A stretch of DNA of 57,098 bases from Candidatus Poribacteria bacterium (GTDB lineage Bacteria > Poribacteria > WGA-4E > WGA-3G): NCBI GenBank assembly GCA_028824125.1, contig JAPPES010000111.1:1-57098 (forward strand), written 5' to 3'. A program made the position numbers and the translations under genes. Under the pieces are notes generated by a model. That model was not told the DNA's origin. It made no database searches and saw nothing but the letters and a program-made list of their open reading frames with translations. Positions within the stretch are counted from its first letter, which is position 1. The number at the start of each line of letters is the position of its first letter. This document shows, piece after piece, positions 1 through 8,669 of the stretch.

Positions 1-240
1 TTTGTGTTTTTTTTTTACTTGGCGGTTGTTTTTTTTCGCTGTTTTTTTGGCGCGCTCCGTGGCGCCCTGGGTCGCGAGCAAAGCTCGCTCCTACAGAAGA
101 TAAGAACTGCACAAACGCGCATTCAACATTAATTTCTGGACTGAACACATCTAAAGGACAGATAATATTCCTTAAATTGACAGTTATGGTGCGGTTTCCT
201 AACCAATGCAGAATGCCATACGCGCATTCTGCCGGACTTC
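1..240. repeat. REP-like intergenic repeats upstream of ispF
   Basis: No gene is seen here. Positions 71-96 carry the motif GTCGCGAGCAAAGCTCGCTC followed by CTACAG, which recurs twice, in inverted orientation, near 17054-17116. Positions 171-200 (CTTAAATTGACAGTTATGG then TGCGGTTTCCTAACC) match the right end of the 208/209-bp elements found at 16993 and 43406, so this is probably the right part of a decayed copy. Positions 208-232 form a hairpin: GCAGAATGC, a 7-nt loop CATACGC, then GCATTCTGC. Confidence 0.7.
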
Positions 241-248
241 AATAAAGC

Positions 249-276
249 AAGACGAATTCCGTTAATTGGGTATAAT
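249..276 (+). promoter_or_regulatory. Putative promoter of ispF-cysS
   Basis: A perfect TATAAT lies at 271-276, 34 bases before the ispF start. The best -35 candidate is AAGACG at 249-254 with a 16-base spacer, which matches the consensus poorly. Placement just after the repeat block and before the first gene supports a promoter, but only the -10 is convincing. Confidence 0.4.
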
Positions 277-309
277 GTCTCATAGGGATTTTCTGAAGAG
301 ACTTGCAAA

Positions 310-783
310 ATGAGAGTAGGGATCGGTTACGACGTTCATCGGCTTATTGAAAATAGAAAATTGATTTTGGGCGGCGTAGAAATCCCTTATCACTTAGGAT
401 TGTTGGGGCATTCAGATGCGGATGTGTTGACACATGCCATCTGTGATGCGATTTTAGGTGCAGCAGCATTGGGCGATATTGGAGCACACTTTCCAGATAC
501 TGACCCAAGTTACGCTGGGATGGACAGTCAAGTTTTTCTACACACTGTCGGAATGAAGGTTAAAGAGCAAGGCTACACAATTGAAAATGTTGATAGCACA
601 GTAATCGCACAACAACCGAAATTAGCACCCTATATCGGACAAATGCGTCGTGTGCTCGCAAAAACTTTGGATATATCAGAAACACAAATAAGCGTTAAAG
701 CCACAACCGCAGAAGGTTTAGGTATTATTGGAAAAGAAAAGGCAATCGTTGCCCAAGCAATTGCGTGCCTCGCTAAAGTCTGA
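310..783 (+). CDS. ispF: 2-C-methyl-D-erythritol 2,4-cyclodiphosphate synthase
   Basis: IspF cyclises CDP-methylerythritol 2-phosphate to MEcPP with loss of CMP, in the cytoplasmic MEP pathway of isoprenoid synthesis. At 157 residues it has the usual family length. The metal ligands are visible: Asp8 and His10 in GYDVHRL, and His42 in [14 protein letters not shown]. The HSDAD loop (34-38), the [12 protein letters not shown] segment (about 56-67) and the C-terminal KATTAEGLG motif are all present. The gene lies 43 bases ahead of cysS, an arrangement known from many bacteria where isp genes precede cysS. ispD is not next to it. A perfect -10 hexamer precedes it. Confidence 0.97.
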   Translation: MRVGIGYDVHRLIENRKLILGGVEIPYHLGLLGHSDADVLTHAICDAILGAAALGDIGAHFPDTDPSYAGMDSQVFLHTVGMKVKEQGYTIENVDSTVIAQQPKLAPYIGQMRRVLAKTLDISETQISVKATTAEGLGIIGKEKAIVAQAIACLAKV

Positions 784-826
784 TTCTGTAGTGTTGTAAA
801 CGTAAACAAAAATGAAGGAATAGTGA

Positions 827-2287
827 ATGGGGTTAAAGATATATAATTCCCTTAGCCGACAACTTGAAGAATTTTCACCGCTGACAGAAGGACATGTCTC
901 AATGTACAGTTGTGGTCCCACCGTCTACGACTATATCCACATCGGTAATGCCCGCACGGCACTCGTTACGGATATTATACGTCGGTATCTCACCTACAAA
1001 GGGTATGTTGTCAAATTAGTTCAAAATCTGACAGACATTGATGACAAGATTATCGCTCGTGCGCAAACACTTGGAACCAGTCCCATCCAACTTGCACAGG
1101 CGAACGGTGAAGCATACTTTGAAGATACGCAACGCCTCGGTATCCAACCTGCAGATGTACATCCCAAAGCAACAGAACACATTCCTGAGATGATCAACCT
1201 GATTCAAACACTCATTGACAAAGGTGCCGCTTACATTGTTGATGGAAGTGTCTATTATCGCGTCAATTCGTTTAATGAATATGGAAAATTGTCACGCCGC
1301 AAGCCTGAAGACCTATTGGCAGGCGCGCGCGTTGAAGTTGATGAACGCAAAGAGGATCCGCGCGATTTTGACATGTGGAAAGCAGCCAAACCCGATGAAC
1401 CTTATTGGGATAGCCCTTGGGGACGCGGCAGACCTGGCTGGCACATTGAATGTTCATGTATGGCAATGAAACATCTGGGAGAAACGATTGATATTCATGC
1501 TGGGGGCGAAGACCTGTTATTTCCGCACCATGAAAATGAGATTGCACAAAGTGAGTTGGCAACAGGTAAACCTTTTGCCCGTTACTGGGTTCATGTCGCT
1601 TTTCTGAAAATAGACGGTGCGCGAATGGGCAAATCGGAAAAAAACTTTATTTTTCTGCGGGATGCTTTAGACAAATACCCGGCCGAAGTCATCCGTCATT
1701 TTCTCATTTCTGCCCACTACCGACATCCACTCGATTACAGTTTGGAAAGTTTACAAAAATCTGAATCCGCGCTCAAACGTTTGAGAAATTGTTTAGAAGC
1801 ATTGAAAAAATATGAACAGGAGACACCTGAAATTACTGATGAACACAACTCAACATCACAAGATGCTGCTGAGACAGACACACACCTTCTTTCAGCAATT
1901 AAAACTATGCAGGCGCAATTTACCGATGCGATGGATACGGACTTCAATACCGCACAAGCAATGGGTTCAATTTTCTCACTTGTCAGCCAAGTTAATAGAT
2001 CTCTGGGCACATCCAACGGAATATCCGATCAAATTTTCGCACAAGCCTATAAAGTTTTAAGCGAAACTTGTCAAGTACTCGGTATTTATACAATGAATGC
2101 ACAGGATGTTGCAGGCACCGCTGAAATTCTCAATCCATTGCTTGAACTTCTATTAGAAATAAGGCAAAACGCTCGGGATCAAAAAGATTGGGATACATCC
2201 GATAAAATTCGTGACCAACTGAAGCAACTTAACATTGAAATCCAAGACACCCATGAGGGGTCTACGTGGAAGTTTCTGTCATTATAA
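827..2287 (+). CDS. cysS: Cysteinyl-tRNA synthetase
   Basis: This class I aminoacyl-tRNA synthetase charges tRNA-Cys with cysteine in the cytoplasm. The 486 residues match the family length. The HIGH signature appears as HIGN at residues 38-41, following the zinc ligand Cys29 in YSCGPTVYD. Other zinc ligands are expected in the WHIECS segment and in GGEDLLFPHHENEIAQSE. The KMSKS loop appears as RMGKSEKN. The C-terminal part contains the DALR-type helical domain. AAGGA lies a few bases before the ATG. The gene is probably cotranscribed with ispF. Confidence 0.98.
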   Translation: MGLKIYNSLSRQLEEFSPLTEGHVSMYSCGPTVYDYIHIGNARTALVTDIIRRYLTYKGYVVKLVQNLTDIDDKIIARAQTLGTSPIQLAQANGEAYFEDTQRLGIQPADVHPKATEHIPEMINLIQTLIDKGAAYIVDGSVYYRVNSFNEYGKLSRRKPEDLLAGARVEVDERKEDPRDFDMWKAAKPDEPYWDSPWGRGRPGWHIECSCMAMKHLGETIDIHAGGEDLLFPHHENEIAQSELATGKPFARYWVHVAFLKIDGARMGKSEKNFIFLRDALDKYPAEVIRHFLISAHYRHPLDYSLESLQKSESALKRLRNCLEALKKYEQETPEITDEHNSTSQDAAETDTHLLSAIKTMQAQFTDAMDTDFNTAQAMGSIFSLVSQVNRSLGTSNGISDQIFAQAYKVLSETCQVLGIYTMNAQDVAGTAEILNPLLELLLEIRQNARDQKDWDTSDKIRDQLKQLNIEIQDTHEGSTWKFLSL

Positions 2288-2568
2288 CAGTCCAGCTCGC
2301 AACTGTCTGGGATAATCCAAAAAGAGAGTTTGTAGTTACCCATAGATGTACAATATTTGAATGTCAGGTTTTAAAGCAAAAAAGATAGTCAATATTACAA
2401 AAAAGTAGTATAATATATAGAGGAGTTCTATTAAAATCGGTCTATTAGACTATACCAGAAAGACTCCCTTTGTCGCACAAGATTATTTTGGCACACTGCT
2501 ATTTCTTATGCCAAACCCATGTTGTGTAAGAAAGCAATACATTAACACTGAAAATTATGGAGGAAACC

Positions 2569-3603
2569 GTGAAGACCTACAAATATCCTTTAGATGTCAA
2601 TGGCGTGAAAACATACACCTTTTTTCGCCAAATAATAAAACTGTTTTTACTTCTCATTGTGGGTTGTCTCCTTTTCAACGGTTGTGCTGCATTAGAGGAA
2701 GCACAGCGACTGCGAGAGGCGCGCGAAAAGGAACAAAGACATGGAGAGTATTTAATGCTGACTCCATCTAAAGGCGAGATCAAAATTGCTGAGGATGCAC
2801 AAACAGCGGAAAGCGATCACTACACAATTACTTTCAGTCCGGATTTGGAAGAACACGAGGATTTTGACGAAGATTCGGAGCGGGGTCCATTCATGCAAAG
2901 CGCTCTCAGCTATATGGAAAGTCTATACAAAGAAATGAATGCGATTTTCGGATTTCAACCTGAACATAAAATTCATGTAACGCTGCATGATCTCTATAAT
3001 CAATCAAGAAGTGTCGCAACCACAACTACTCAATATCGTTATGAGAGTCAAGGAGATACCTCGCTGAAATACGTTACCGGTATCAAGATGGATTTTCCAT
3101 TGAGGATGTATGAAAAGCACGATGTACGTGTCCATGAATTAACGCACGCTTTCACAAACATTTATTTCCTGCCAACGTGGTTTAACGAAGGTATTGCTGT
3201 TCTAATGCAAACAGAATGGGCTAAGGGCGGATCGCATCCAAAATTTGATAATCTTGAGGCAAATGTGAAGCGAAATTTAGATGGCGTTAATGATCTTGAA
3301 GACTGGGAATTCCACGGGGGAACCTCAAAACTCCTCCAATGGCGATATAGTTATGCTTATACTATCGTTTCAGAACTCCGAAAGAGATTTGGCCCTGATT
3401 ACTACATCAAAGTTTTTCAATTGATGGAAGCTGATCAATTGCACAATAAATTACCCAGTAAGATGTCAACGAGTTTTCTAATCTATTATCTCAACCAAGC
3501 TGCTGAAACAGACTTGATACCTTTCTTTGAAAATCTTCATTTTAAAGTTCGTAGATTAACAAAAGAGGATATCCTTCAAAATATCAGGCAGACAAACCGA
3601 TAA
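2569..3603 (+). CDS. Lipoprotein with HExxH gluzincin-like peptidase domain
   Basis: The protein is predicted to be a lipid-anchored zinc peptidase of the peptidase MA-like (gluzincin) type. A hydrophobic stretch ends in the lipobox LFNGC, with Cys39 as lipidation site. The domain shows HELTH at residues 189-193 and WFNEGIA about 14 residues later, where Glu207 would be the third zinc ligand. An ATG lies at 2557, but a GGAGG at 2559-2563 sits inside that reading and is spaced 5 bases from a GTG at 2569, so I prefer the GTG start (344 residues). The substrate is unknown. Two more lipoproteins follow, which suggests an envelope function. Confidence 0.75.
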   Translation: MKTYKYPLDVNGVKTYTFFRQIIKLFLLLIVGCLLFNGCAALEEAQRLREAREKEQRHGEYLMLTPSKGEIKIAEDAQTAESDHYTITFSPDLEEHEDFDEDSERGPFMQSALSYMESLYKEMNAIFGFQPEHKIHVTLHDLYNQSRSVATTTTQYRYESQGDTSLKYVTGIKMDFPLRMYEKHDVRVHELTHAFTNIYFLPTWFNEGIAVLMQTEWAKGGSHPKFDNLEANVKRNLDGVNDLEDWEFHGGTSKLLQWRYSYAYTIVSELRKRFGPDYYIKVFQLMEADQLHNKLPSKMSTSFLIYYLNQAAETDLIPFFENLHFKVRRLTKEDILQNIRQTNR

Positions 3604-3699
3604 GTTTGTAATTTGTGGGGTTATCTGTATATTAGTATTAGTCTATACGCTATTCTTCTTGAGAGGATTAGCATTATTTTACAAAAAAGGAGTAAAAAA

Positions 3700-4356
3700 A
3701 TGTTTTATCGAATTACAACTTACTTTTCACTACTTTGTTGCTCTATTATCCTAATAGGATGTAGTGTGCTCTTTGCACCGCAAGAGTGGAGCGACAACTA
3801 TGCACTTATGGATGGGGCACGATCGACGAGCCCACAAATGATTGATGGAAACCTTGAGACCGTAGGCGAAACAATTTTCGGCTCGTCGGGAGGAGGACCG
3901 AGAGCCGGCGGTTTCGGATACGTCAATTTCAAAGGTTCTGAAGTCGTTGTTACGTTACCTGAAAAGCAAAGGGTCCATAGGATTGTTTTGCACGCGGATA
4001 ACTTAAAACATATTATTGTCTATGCGGATAGAGGTGGCGGAATAATAGACGGTGCGGATTGGCAATTTGTTAAAGAGATGCAAAGCGTCAAAACAAAAAC
4101 GGTAGATCTTAGGATTACGATACCGTATCTCACTGATAGAATCAGGATACTGGTCCTAAAGACCTCAGAAGATGCTCAATTGCTACGGGAAACAAGTGTA
4201 AATCTGGGTGGAATGAGGATTATCGGATCCAGAGGTGCCCCTGGTAAAATTCGAGAAATTGAACTCTACGGTTTTAAAACTGCTGAGCAAGCCGAGGCCG
4301 ATGATGTCGTTGAAACACGTGAAAAAGAACTTGATGAATTACTCGATTTTGAGTAA
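3700..4356 (+). CDS. Lipoprotein with discoidin-like (F5/8 type C) domain
   Basis: This is a 218-residue predicted lipoprotein with lipobox LIGC (Cys21). The rest resembles the beta-sandwich of F5/8 type C domains: a start like ALMDGARSTSPQMIDGNLET, a middle strand KQRVHRIVLHADN, and a closing IREIELYGF. Such folds usually bind sugars or other ligands on surfaces. The start is chosen because AGGAG at 3688-3692 precedes the ATG at 3700 by 7 bases; an upstream in-frame extension has no such site. It resembles the next gene in layout, so the two may be old paralogues. The function is not known. Confidence 0.7.
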   Translation: MFYRITTYFSLLCCSIILIGCSVLFAPQEWSDNYALMDGARSTSPQMIDGNLETVGETIFGSSGGGPRAGGFGYVNFKGSEVVVTLPEKQRVHRIVLHADNLKHIIVYADRGGGIIDGADWQFVKEMQSVKTKTVDLRITIPYLTDRIRILVLKTSEDAQLLRETSVNLGGMRIIGSRGAPGKIREIELYGFKTAEQAEADDVVETREKELDELLDFE

Positions 4357-4420
4357 TACTCGTTAGAGATCGAGGCGGATATTATAGTAAAACCTGTAAT
4401 TAATGAGACACTTCTGTCCG

Positions 4421-4646
4421 GCAAACTGTATGAAGATTAATTTATTAATTTGGTAATTTTCGGTCCACACGAGACACGCGTACCCCGCTGTTGGCGAGGC
4501 GGAGAATCATGTCATGGCGAATACCTTATGCGTATTCGCCCAATGGCAAGGGCCCCCATAGCGATAGCGTGTGGGGAAACTACCGTTGATTTCTTCCTAA
4601 CCTCGCCACATTACCGAAATATTTTCTTAATCTTCGGACAGTTTGT
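4421..4646. repeat. MITE-like element with inverted ends
   Basis: The left end GCAAACTGTATGAAGATTAA (from 4421) is matched in inverted orientation by the right end at 4625-4646 (TTAATCTTCGGACAGTTTGT). Inner sequences TTTGGTAATTTT and ACATTACCGAAAT also pair. The interior holds a hairpin at 4516-4540 (GGCGAATAC, 7-nt loop, GTATTCGCC) and half of a GAGGTT/AACCTC palindrome. The same ends bound the element at 16818-16958. No gene is supported in the interval 4357-4799. Confidence 0.7.
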
Positions 4647-4799
4647 GGGACAATTCTTGTTGTCCGTTATGTTTCTAAAATAGGTTTATCAAAGTGTTCC
4701 AATAATTTCTAAAGTTCACTTCACTATACAACAATGCCGCCTTAATTACGTCTTACCTGGAGTAGTCCCTGTTCTGCTCCATGCTACAAGGAGACATAT

Positions 4800-5387
4800 A
4801 TGCGTACTGGATTATTTGTTATAATTTTCTGTTGGATACTTGGGTTGTCAGGATGTATCCTTTCATCAACCCCATCGCTCAACTGGAGTAAAAACGTTGC
4901 TGTAGTCGCTGCAAGTGACGACCCAAAGTTTCATGATGACAATATATACACAGAAGGAGCAACCACGACTATACAGGAAGATGCAAGGGATGTCGCCTCA
5001 CAACGAGAAGCCGATAAGTTCACCGAGGCGGTCTTAAGCTGGAATACTCCTCAGACTATCCAACACGTTGTTATCAAGGCAAAAGAGGGACAACTGGAAT
5101 TCTTTGAGATCCAGTATATGGATGACAATGGGAAGTGGATCACAGTCAAAGAAGTGCGCGACAACATACGTCCTGAATATAAATTTACGCTCAAGGAACC
5201 AATTGTGACAAAGCAGTTTCGATTGAAAGTTCCACGTAGATGGGATTCACGGCGCGTTGGTGGTGAAAGCCGTTCAAGACGATCTGAAACTGGTGCCCCT
5301 ACTGCCGCAGAATATAGAAAAATTCAAGAGATAGAACTCTATTATGCACTACCTACGCCAGCTGCTGAAGACGCACCGATGCAGTAA
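4800..5387 (+). CDS. Lipoprotein with discoidin-like domain
   Basis: This 195-residue predicted lipoprotein has a short hydrophobic signal ending in lipobox LSGC (Cys19). The mature part has features of an F5/8 type C beta-sandwich: SWNTPQTIQHVVIKAKEG, FEIQYMDDNGKWITVKEV, KQFRLKVPRRW and the closing IQEIELYYA. AAGGAGA lies 5 bases before the ATG. It parallels the lipoprotein at 3700 in both anchor and fold, and both end with an IxEIELY strand. Binding of a carbohydrate or cell-surface ligand is plausible, but the target is unknown. Confidence 0.7.
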   Translation: MRTGLFVIIFCWILGLSGCILSSTPSLNWSKNVAVVAASDDPKFHDDNIYTEGATTTIQEDARDVASQREADKFTEAVLSWNTPQTIQHVVIKAKEGQLEFFEIQYMDDNGKWITVKEVRDNIRPEYKFTLKEPIVTKQFRLKVPRRWDSRRVGGESRSRRSETGAPTAAEYRKIQEIELYYALPTPAAEDAPMQ

Positions 5388-5472
5388 ACGCAAATAGCAT
5401 CCTATTCGTTTTCCAAAATCCGCGGAATTGCTTAAACCATATACTACGGTTCTTTAGGAGCATTATTAGGCG

Positions 5473-6687
5473 ATGTTATCTCAGGAAACTACAAATCTCC
5501 TTCATCTCAGTCTAATTCAAGGTATAGGAACAAAAACCGTTCAATTCTTAATCAAAATTTTGGGCAGCGCTGAAAAAGTTCTGAACGCTTCTCCGCAAGA
5601 ATTACAGAAAATTGATGGACTTTCTCCATCAGCACGCGAGCGTTTGCTCCAAAAAAGACTCGGATGTCCGTTAGAACGCGAACTGGAATTGATAGACGAA
5701 TTTGGATGCCAAATTGTAACGCTCTATGACGCAGCGTACCCACCACTGTTGAAGGAGATTGATACACCACCGCTTTTACTTTACGTCAGAGGTGAGTTTA
5801 AACCAGAAGACACACTTAGCATTGCTATTGTCGGTTCCCGAGACGCAAAAGATTATGGACGACGCGTCAGTTACCAACTGAGCTATCAACTTGCTAAGCG
5901 AGGCCTGACGGTCGTAAGCGGTTTTGCAAAGGGAATAGATACCTGTGCACACCGAGGTGCACTTGAAGCAAACGGCAGAACGATTGCTGTTATGGGGAAT
6001 GGGTTAAGTTTAATCTATCCCGCTGGGAATAGTGAATGGGTTGAGAAAATCATAGAGTCCGGTGCGTTAATTTCTGAATTCCCGATGGGTATGAAACCGA
6101 GAGCCGAAAACTTTCCAAGACGGAACCGCATTATAAGTGGATTGACATTCGGAACCGTTGTCGTGGAAGCATCAAACCGAAGTGGCGCACTTATTACCGC
6201 ACGACTCGCAAGTGAACAAGGCCGAGAGGTGTTCGCTGTTCCTGGAGAAATTTTCTCTGAATTATCAACCGGCACCCATAAATTAATTGATAACGGCGCG
6301 AAACTTATAAGCACTGTGGATGATTTGTTAGAAGCACTACCGCAATATGCCTTACGCCAAATTTCTACCCTTACACCAACACAAGAGTCAAACAAAAACA
6401 TAGAAAGTTCTGAAACACCACCTGTTATAAAGGGAGAACTTGAACAAAAAAGCAGTACCACTTCTACAGAAAAGAAAGATACTGCCTTTGTAGCTCCACC
6501 CCCCGATTTAACATCTGATGAAAAAACGGTGTTCAATGCGATTGAAGTCCCTTCATCTCATATTGATACTATAGTCCGAACAACGCAGTTGCCTATTAGT
6601 CAAGTTTCAAGCTTGCTTTTGATGTTGGAACTCAAAGGTGCTATTCAGCAGTTGCCCGGAAAACAATTTACTAAACATTCAGTGTGA
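5473..6687 (+). CDS. dprA: DNA processing protein DprA/Smf
   Basis: DprA binds incoming single-stranded DNA in the cytoplasm and loads RecA during natural transformation. The 404-residue protein has three parts: an N-terminal helix-hairpin-helix-like region (IQGIGTKTVQFLIKILGS, IDGLSPSARERLL), the extended Rossmann fold with IAIVGSRDAKDYGRR, VVSGFAKGIDTCAHRGALE, GNGLSLIYPAGN and FPRRNRIISGL, and a C-terminal winged-helix-like domain after a Ser/Thr-rich linker (about 300-345). It stands alone here, with no topA or rnhB next to it. The reading frame is intact, so transformation competence is at least possible. Confidence 0.95.
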   Translation: MLSQETTNLLHLSLIQGIGTKTVQFLIKILGSAEKVLNASPQELQKIDGLSPSARERLLQKRLGCPLERELELIDEFGCQIVTLYDAAYPPLLKEIDTPPLLLYVRGEFKPEDTLSIAIVGSRDAKDYGRRVSYQLSYQLAKRGLTVVSGFAKGIDTCAHRGALEANGRTIAVMGNGLSLIYPAGNSEWVEKIIESGALISEFPMGMKPRAENFPRRNRIISGLTFGTVVVEASNRSGALITARLASEQGREVFAVPGEIFSELSTGTHKLIDNGAKLISTVDDLLEALPQYALRQISTLTPTQESNKNIESSETPPVIKGELEQKSSTTSTEKKDTAFVAPPPDLTSDEKTVFNAIEVPSSHIDTIVRTTQLPISQVSSLLLMLELKGAIQQLPGKQFTKHSV

Positions 6688-6803
6688 AATCCCAATTCTT
6701 TAGATTTGGAATGAAACACCGTTAACATCTCCTCTTATCAAAAAACTTGATTTTGTTCAAGAAATGTGGTGTCCTATATATGCCAACTGGATAGAAAAGC
6801 AAT

Positions 6804-6824
6804 CACTAACAAACCTTGTTAGTG
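6804..6824 (-). terminator. Hairpin between convergent dprA and the minus-strand operon
   Basis: CACTAACAA, a 3-base loop, and TTGTTAGTG form a perfect 9-bp stem. Read on the minus strand it lies just after the amidohydrolase stop and is followed by GATTGCTTTTC, a weak T-rich tail. It may end transcription of the minus-strand operon and also serve dprA from the other side. Confidence 0.5.
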
Positions 6825-6835
6825 GTCTACCCAAT

Positions 6836-7654
6836 TTAACGAAATCGCCAGAGTTGCAGCGCAGTTTTTCCAAACACCCATTCTCTATCTTCTGGCGTGA
6901 AGAAATCCATTTCATCACGGACAACGGATAGCGTTTGCGCATAAGTTGCACGGCTTAAACAGACGGGCCAATCTGTTCCCCACATTGTCCGCGACCCGCC
7001 GAAGGTGTGATATACTTTCTTTACTTGTTCATGTGTGTCTGCCCACGGATAACTCATCTTGGAAATTGACCACGTATGGCTAATTTTGACATAGACACGA
7101 GGAAACTGAGCGAGATTCAGCAACAACTGCAGTTTTTCCGGATCGTCAGGTGAACAGTCTGCCATGTGGTCAATCACAACATCAAGGTCAGGATGCTGTT
7201 CTAAGAGTGGCACAAGGTCAACTAATCTTTCAGCTTTGGTAAGAATTAGCATCGGCACGCCGAGAGATTCTGCGCGGCTAAAGATAGGCGGCATCAATGT
7301 ACCAGTAAACCAATCTCCATCAGCACCGACTGAAGGACTTAAACGGACACCGTGAAAGTCGTGCTCTTCTGTCCAATGACTGAGATGGTCTGGGGCATCT
7401 GGGTCTTCAGGGTTAATTCTACACACACCCATAAATTTGTCAGGATACCTTCTCATAGCGTCTGCAGCGTAACTATTATCCCAAAGATAGTGGATAACCT
7501 GGACGAGTACAGTTTTTTCTACGCCGTTCGCTTCCATTAATTCAAGTAGCATTTCCGGTGTAGCATCCTCGGCTGGATGATTTCTCCTTTCGGATGCCCA
7601 CGGAAACCGAGGATCGTTTTTCCAAACATGCACATGCGGGTCGATAATTCTCAT
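6836..7654 (-). CDS. Amidohydrolase family protein (Amidohydro_2 type)
   Basis: This is a 272-residue TIM-barrel metal-dependent hydrolase of the Amidohydro_2 type, a family that includes lactone hydrolases and decarboxylases. The N-terminus MRIIDPHVHVW gives the HxH metal pair (His7, His9). The conserved VVIDHMAD strand (about residue 160) and the C-terminal GTDWPV motif with its metal-binding Asp are visible. The start is supported by AAAGGAG before the ATG. It is the last gene of a three-gene minus-strand operon and starts 1 base after the flippase stop, so translational coupling is likely. The substrate cannot be read from the sequence. Confidence 0.88.
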   Translation of the reverse strand: MRIIDPHVHVWKNDPRFPWASERRNHPAEDATPEMLLELMEANGVEKTVLVQVIHYLWDNSYAADAMRRYPDKFMGVCRINPEDPDAPDHLSHWTEEHDFHGVRLSPSVGADGDWFTGTLMPPIFSRAESLGVPMLILTKAERLVDLVPLLEQHPDLDVVIDHMADCSPDDPEKLQLLLNLAQFPRVYVKISHTWSISKMSYPWADTHEQVKKVYHTFGGSRTMWGTDWPVCLSRATYAQTLSVVRDEMDFFTPEDREWVFGKTALQLWRFR

Positions 7655-7655
7655 A

Positions 7656-8669
7656 TTATTGCTCCTTTGGTTTACTGAAGAATCCGTACGCGCCTAATGG
7701 TAAACAGTAAAGTAAAATCAAAATGTGTAAACTGAACCCGGTAACAGTGGCAATCTCAATTGATGTGCCAAAATAGTTCAAGAACCATGCAAATGGAAAT
7801 TCTGTTGTCCCGAAGTTGCCAACGGTTTGGACAGGCAAGAGATTAAACCCGTTTGTAAAGGCAAGCGCGAAAAGCACCTCAGTCAACGGGATATCAACAC
7901 CCATTTCGGCAACAAGATAACACTGAAACCCGAAGCGGATTATGAGACATAATAAAGAATATCCCCAGACTTTTAATAAGCGTAAGTTGAATCGAAACGC
8001 AGTGATTTCATTAAAGATGGAGATGATTTTGTTGACAATCCATGTGAGTGAAGATTTTTCCAAGCGCAGTAGTGGTTTGACACATCTCTGGACAAGGTTA
8101 TTACAAAAGTTTGGCGCGGTGCACGCCAAGACCATCAGGATTATTAATCCCGTGCCGATGAGAAATGGTGTTAGAAAAAGCACCGTCCAAGAAAACTTGC
8201 CACTCAGTTTTGGAAGCAGTAATGACGCTGTGCCTGCCATCAAAACAATTAACAACACTAAGTCAATGATACTTGCTACCATGAGTGAGGCTATTCCGTG
8301 CGTTACCTCTACCTTTTGTCGGCGTTGCATGAGATAGAGATATGAAATATCCCCTGTCCGCATCGGCAAAAAATTACCCCAAAATGTGTGCAGAGCAAGA
8401 ATTGGGTAAATCTGATGTACACTGGAATCTAAACCGAGTAAAGTTCGGAACCTTAGGGTCTTTGCTAACACAAGCAGACAATAGCAACTAAACCCTATTA
8501 AAACCGCCTTGATTGGAATCTTGCTAAGTGTTTCAGGTATCTTTTTTAGGTCAATCTCTTTTAACAGTAGATAGGAAATAACAACCGCCAAAACAGTTGG
8601 CAAAACATATCTGGCAATCCGCTGCAGACGCTTCTTGTTCAAAATATCCCTACCGTCGCGACTATACAT
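7656..8669 (-). CDS. LPG-synthase-type flippase membrane protein
   Basis: This polytopic inner membrane protein of about 337 residues belongs to the lysylphosphatidylglycerol synthase transmembrane family (UPF0104). Recognisable parts are the early AVVISYLLLKEIDL, the FWGNFLPMRTGDISYLYLMQR segment typical of the family, and TNGFNLLPVQTVGNFGTTEFPF near the end. The catalytic synthase domain of MprF is absent, so a lipid or glycolipid translocation role is inferred. The start overlaps the 3' end of the methyltransferase gene. A TTG at 8642 with TAGGGA upstream is an alternative start. Confidence 0.85.
   Translation of the reverse strand: MYSRDGRDILNKKRLQRIARYVLPTVLAVVISYLLLKEIDLKKIPETLSKIPIKAVLIGFSCYCLLVLAKTLRFRTLLGLDSSVHQIYPILALHTFWGNFLPMRTGDISYLYLMQRRQKVEVTHGIASLMVASIIDLVLLIVLMAGTASLLLPKLSGKFSWTVLFLTPFLIGTGLIILMVLACTAPNFCNNLVQRCVKPLLRLEKSSLTWIVNKIISIFNEITAFRFNLRLLKVWGYSLLCLIIRFGFQCYLVAEMGVDIPLTEVLFALAFTNGFNLLPVQTVGNFGTTEFPFAWFLNYFGTSIEIATVTGFSLHILILLYCLPLGAYGFFSKPKEQ

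Noticed and set aside
4450..4683. Open frame of 77 codons on the plus strand
   Set aside because: It lies wholly inside the MITE-like element 4421-4646 and its flank; no start signal.
6015..6536. 173-codon frame opposite dprA
   Set aside because: It is antisense to a conserved dprA coding region; long shadow frames are expected there.
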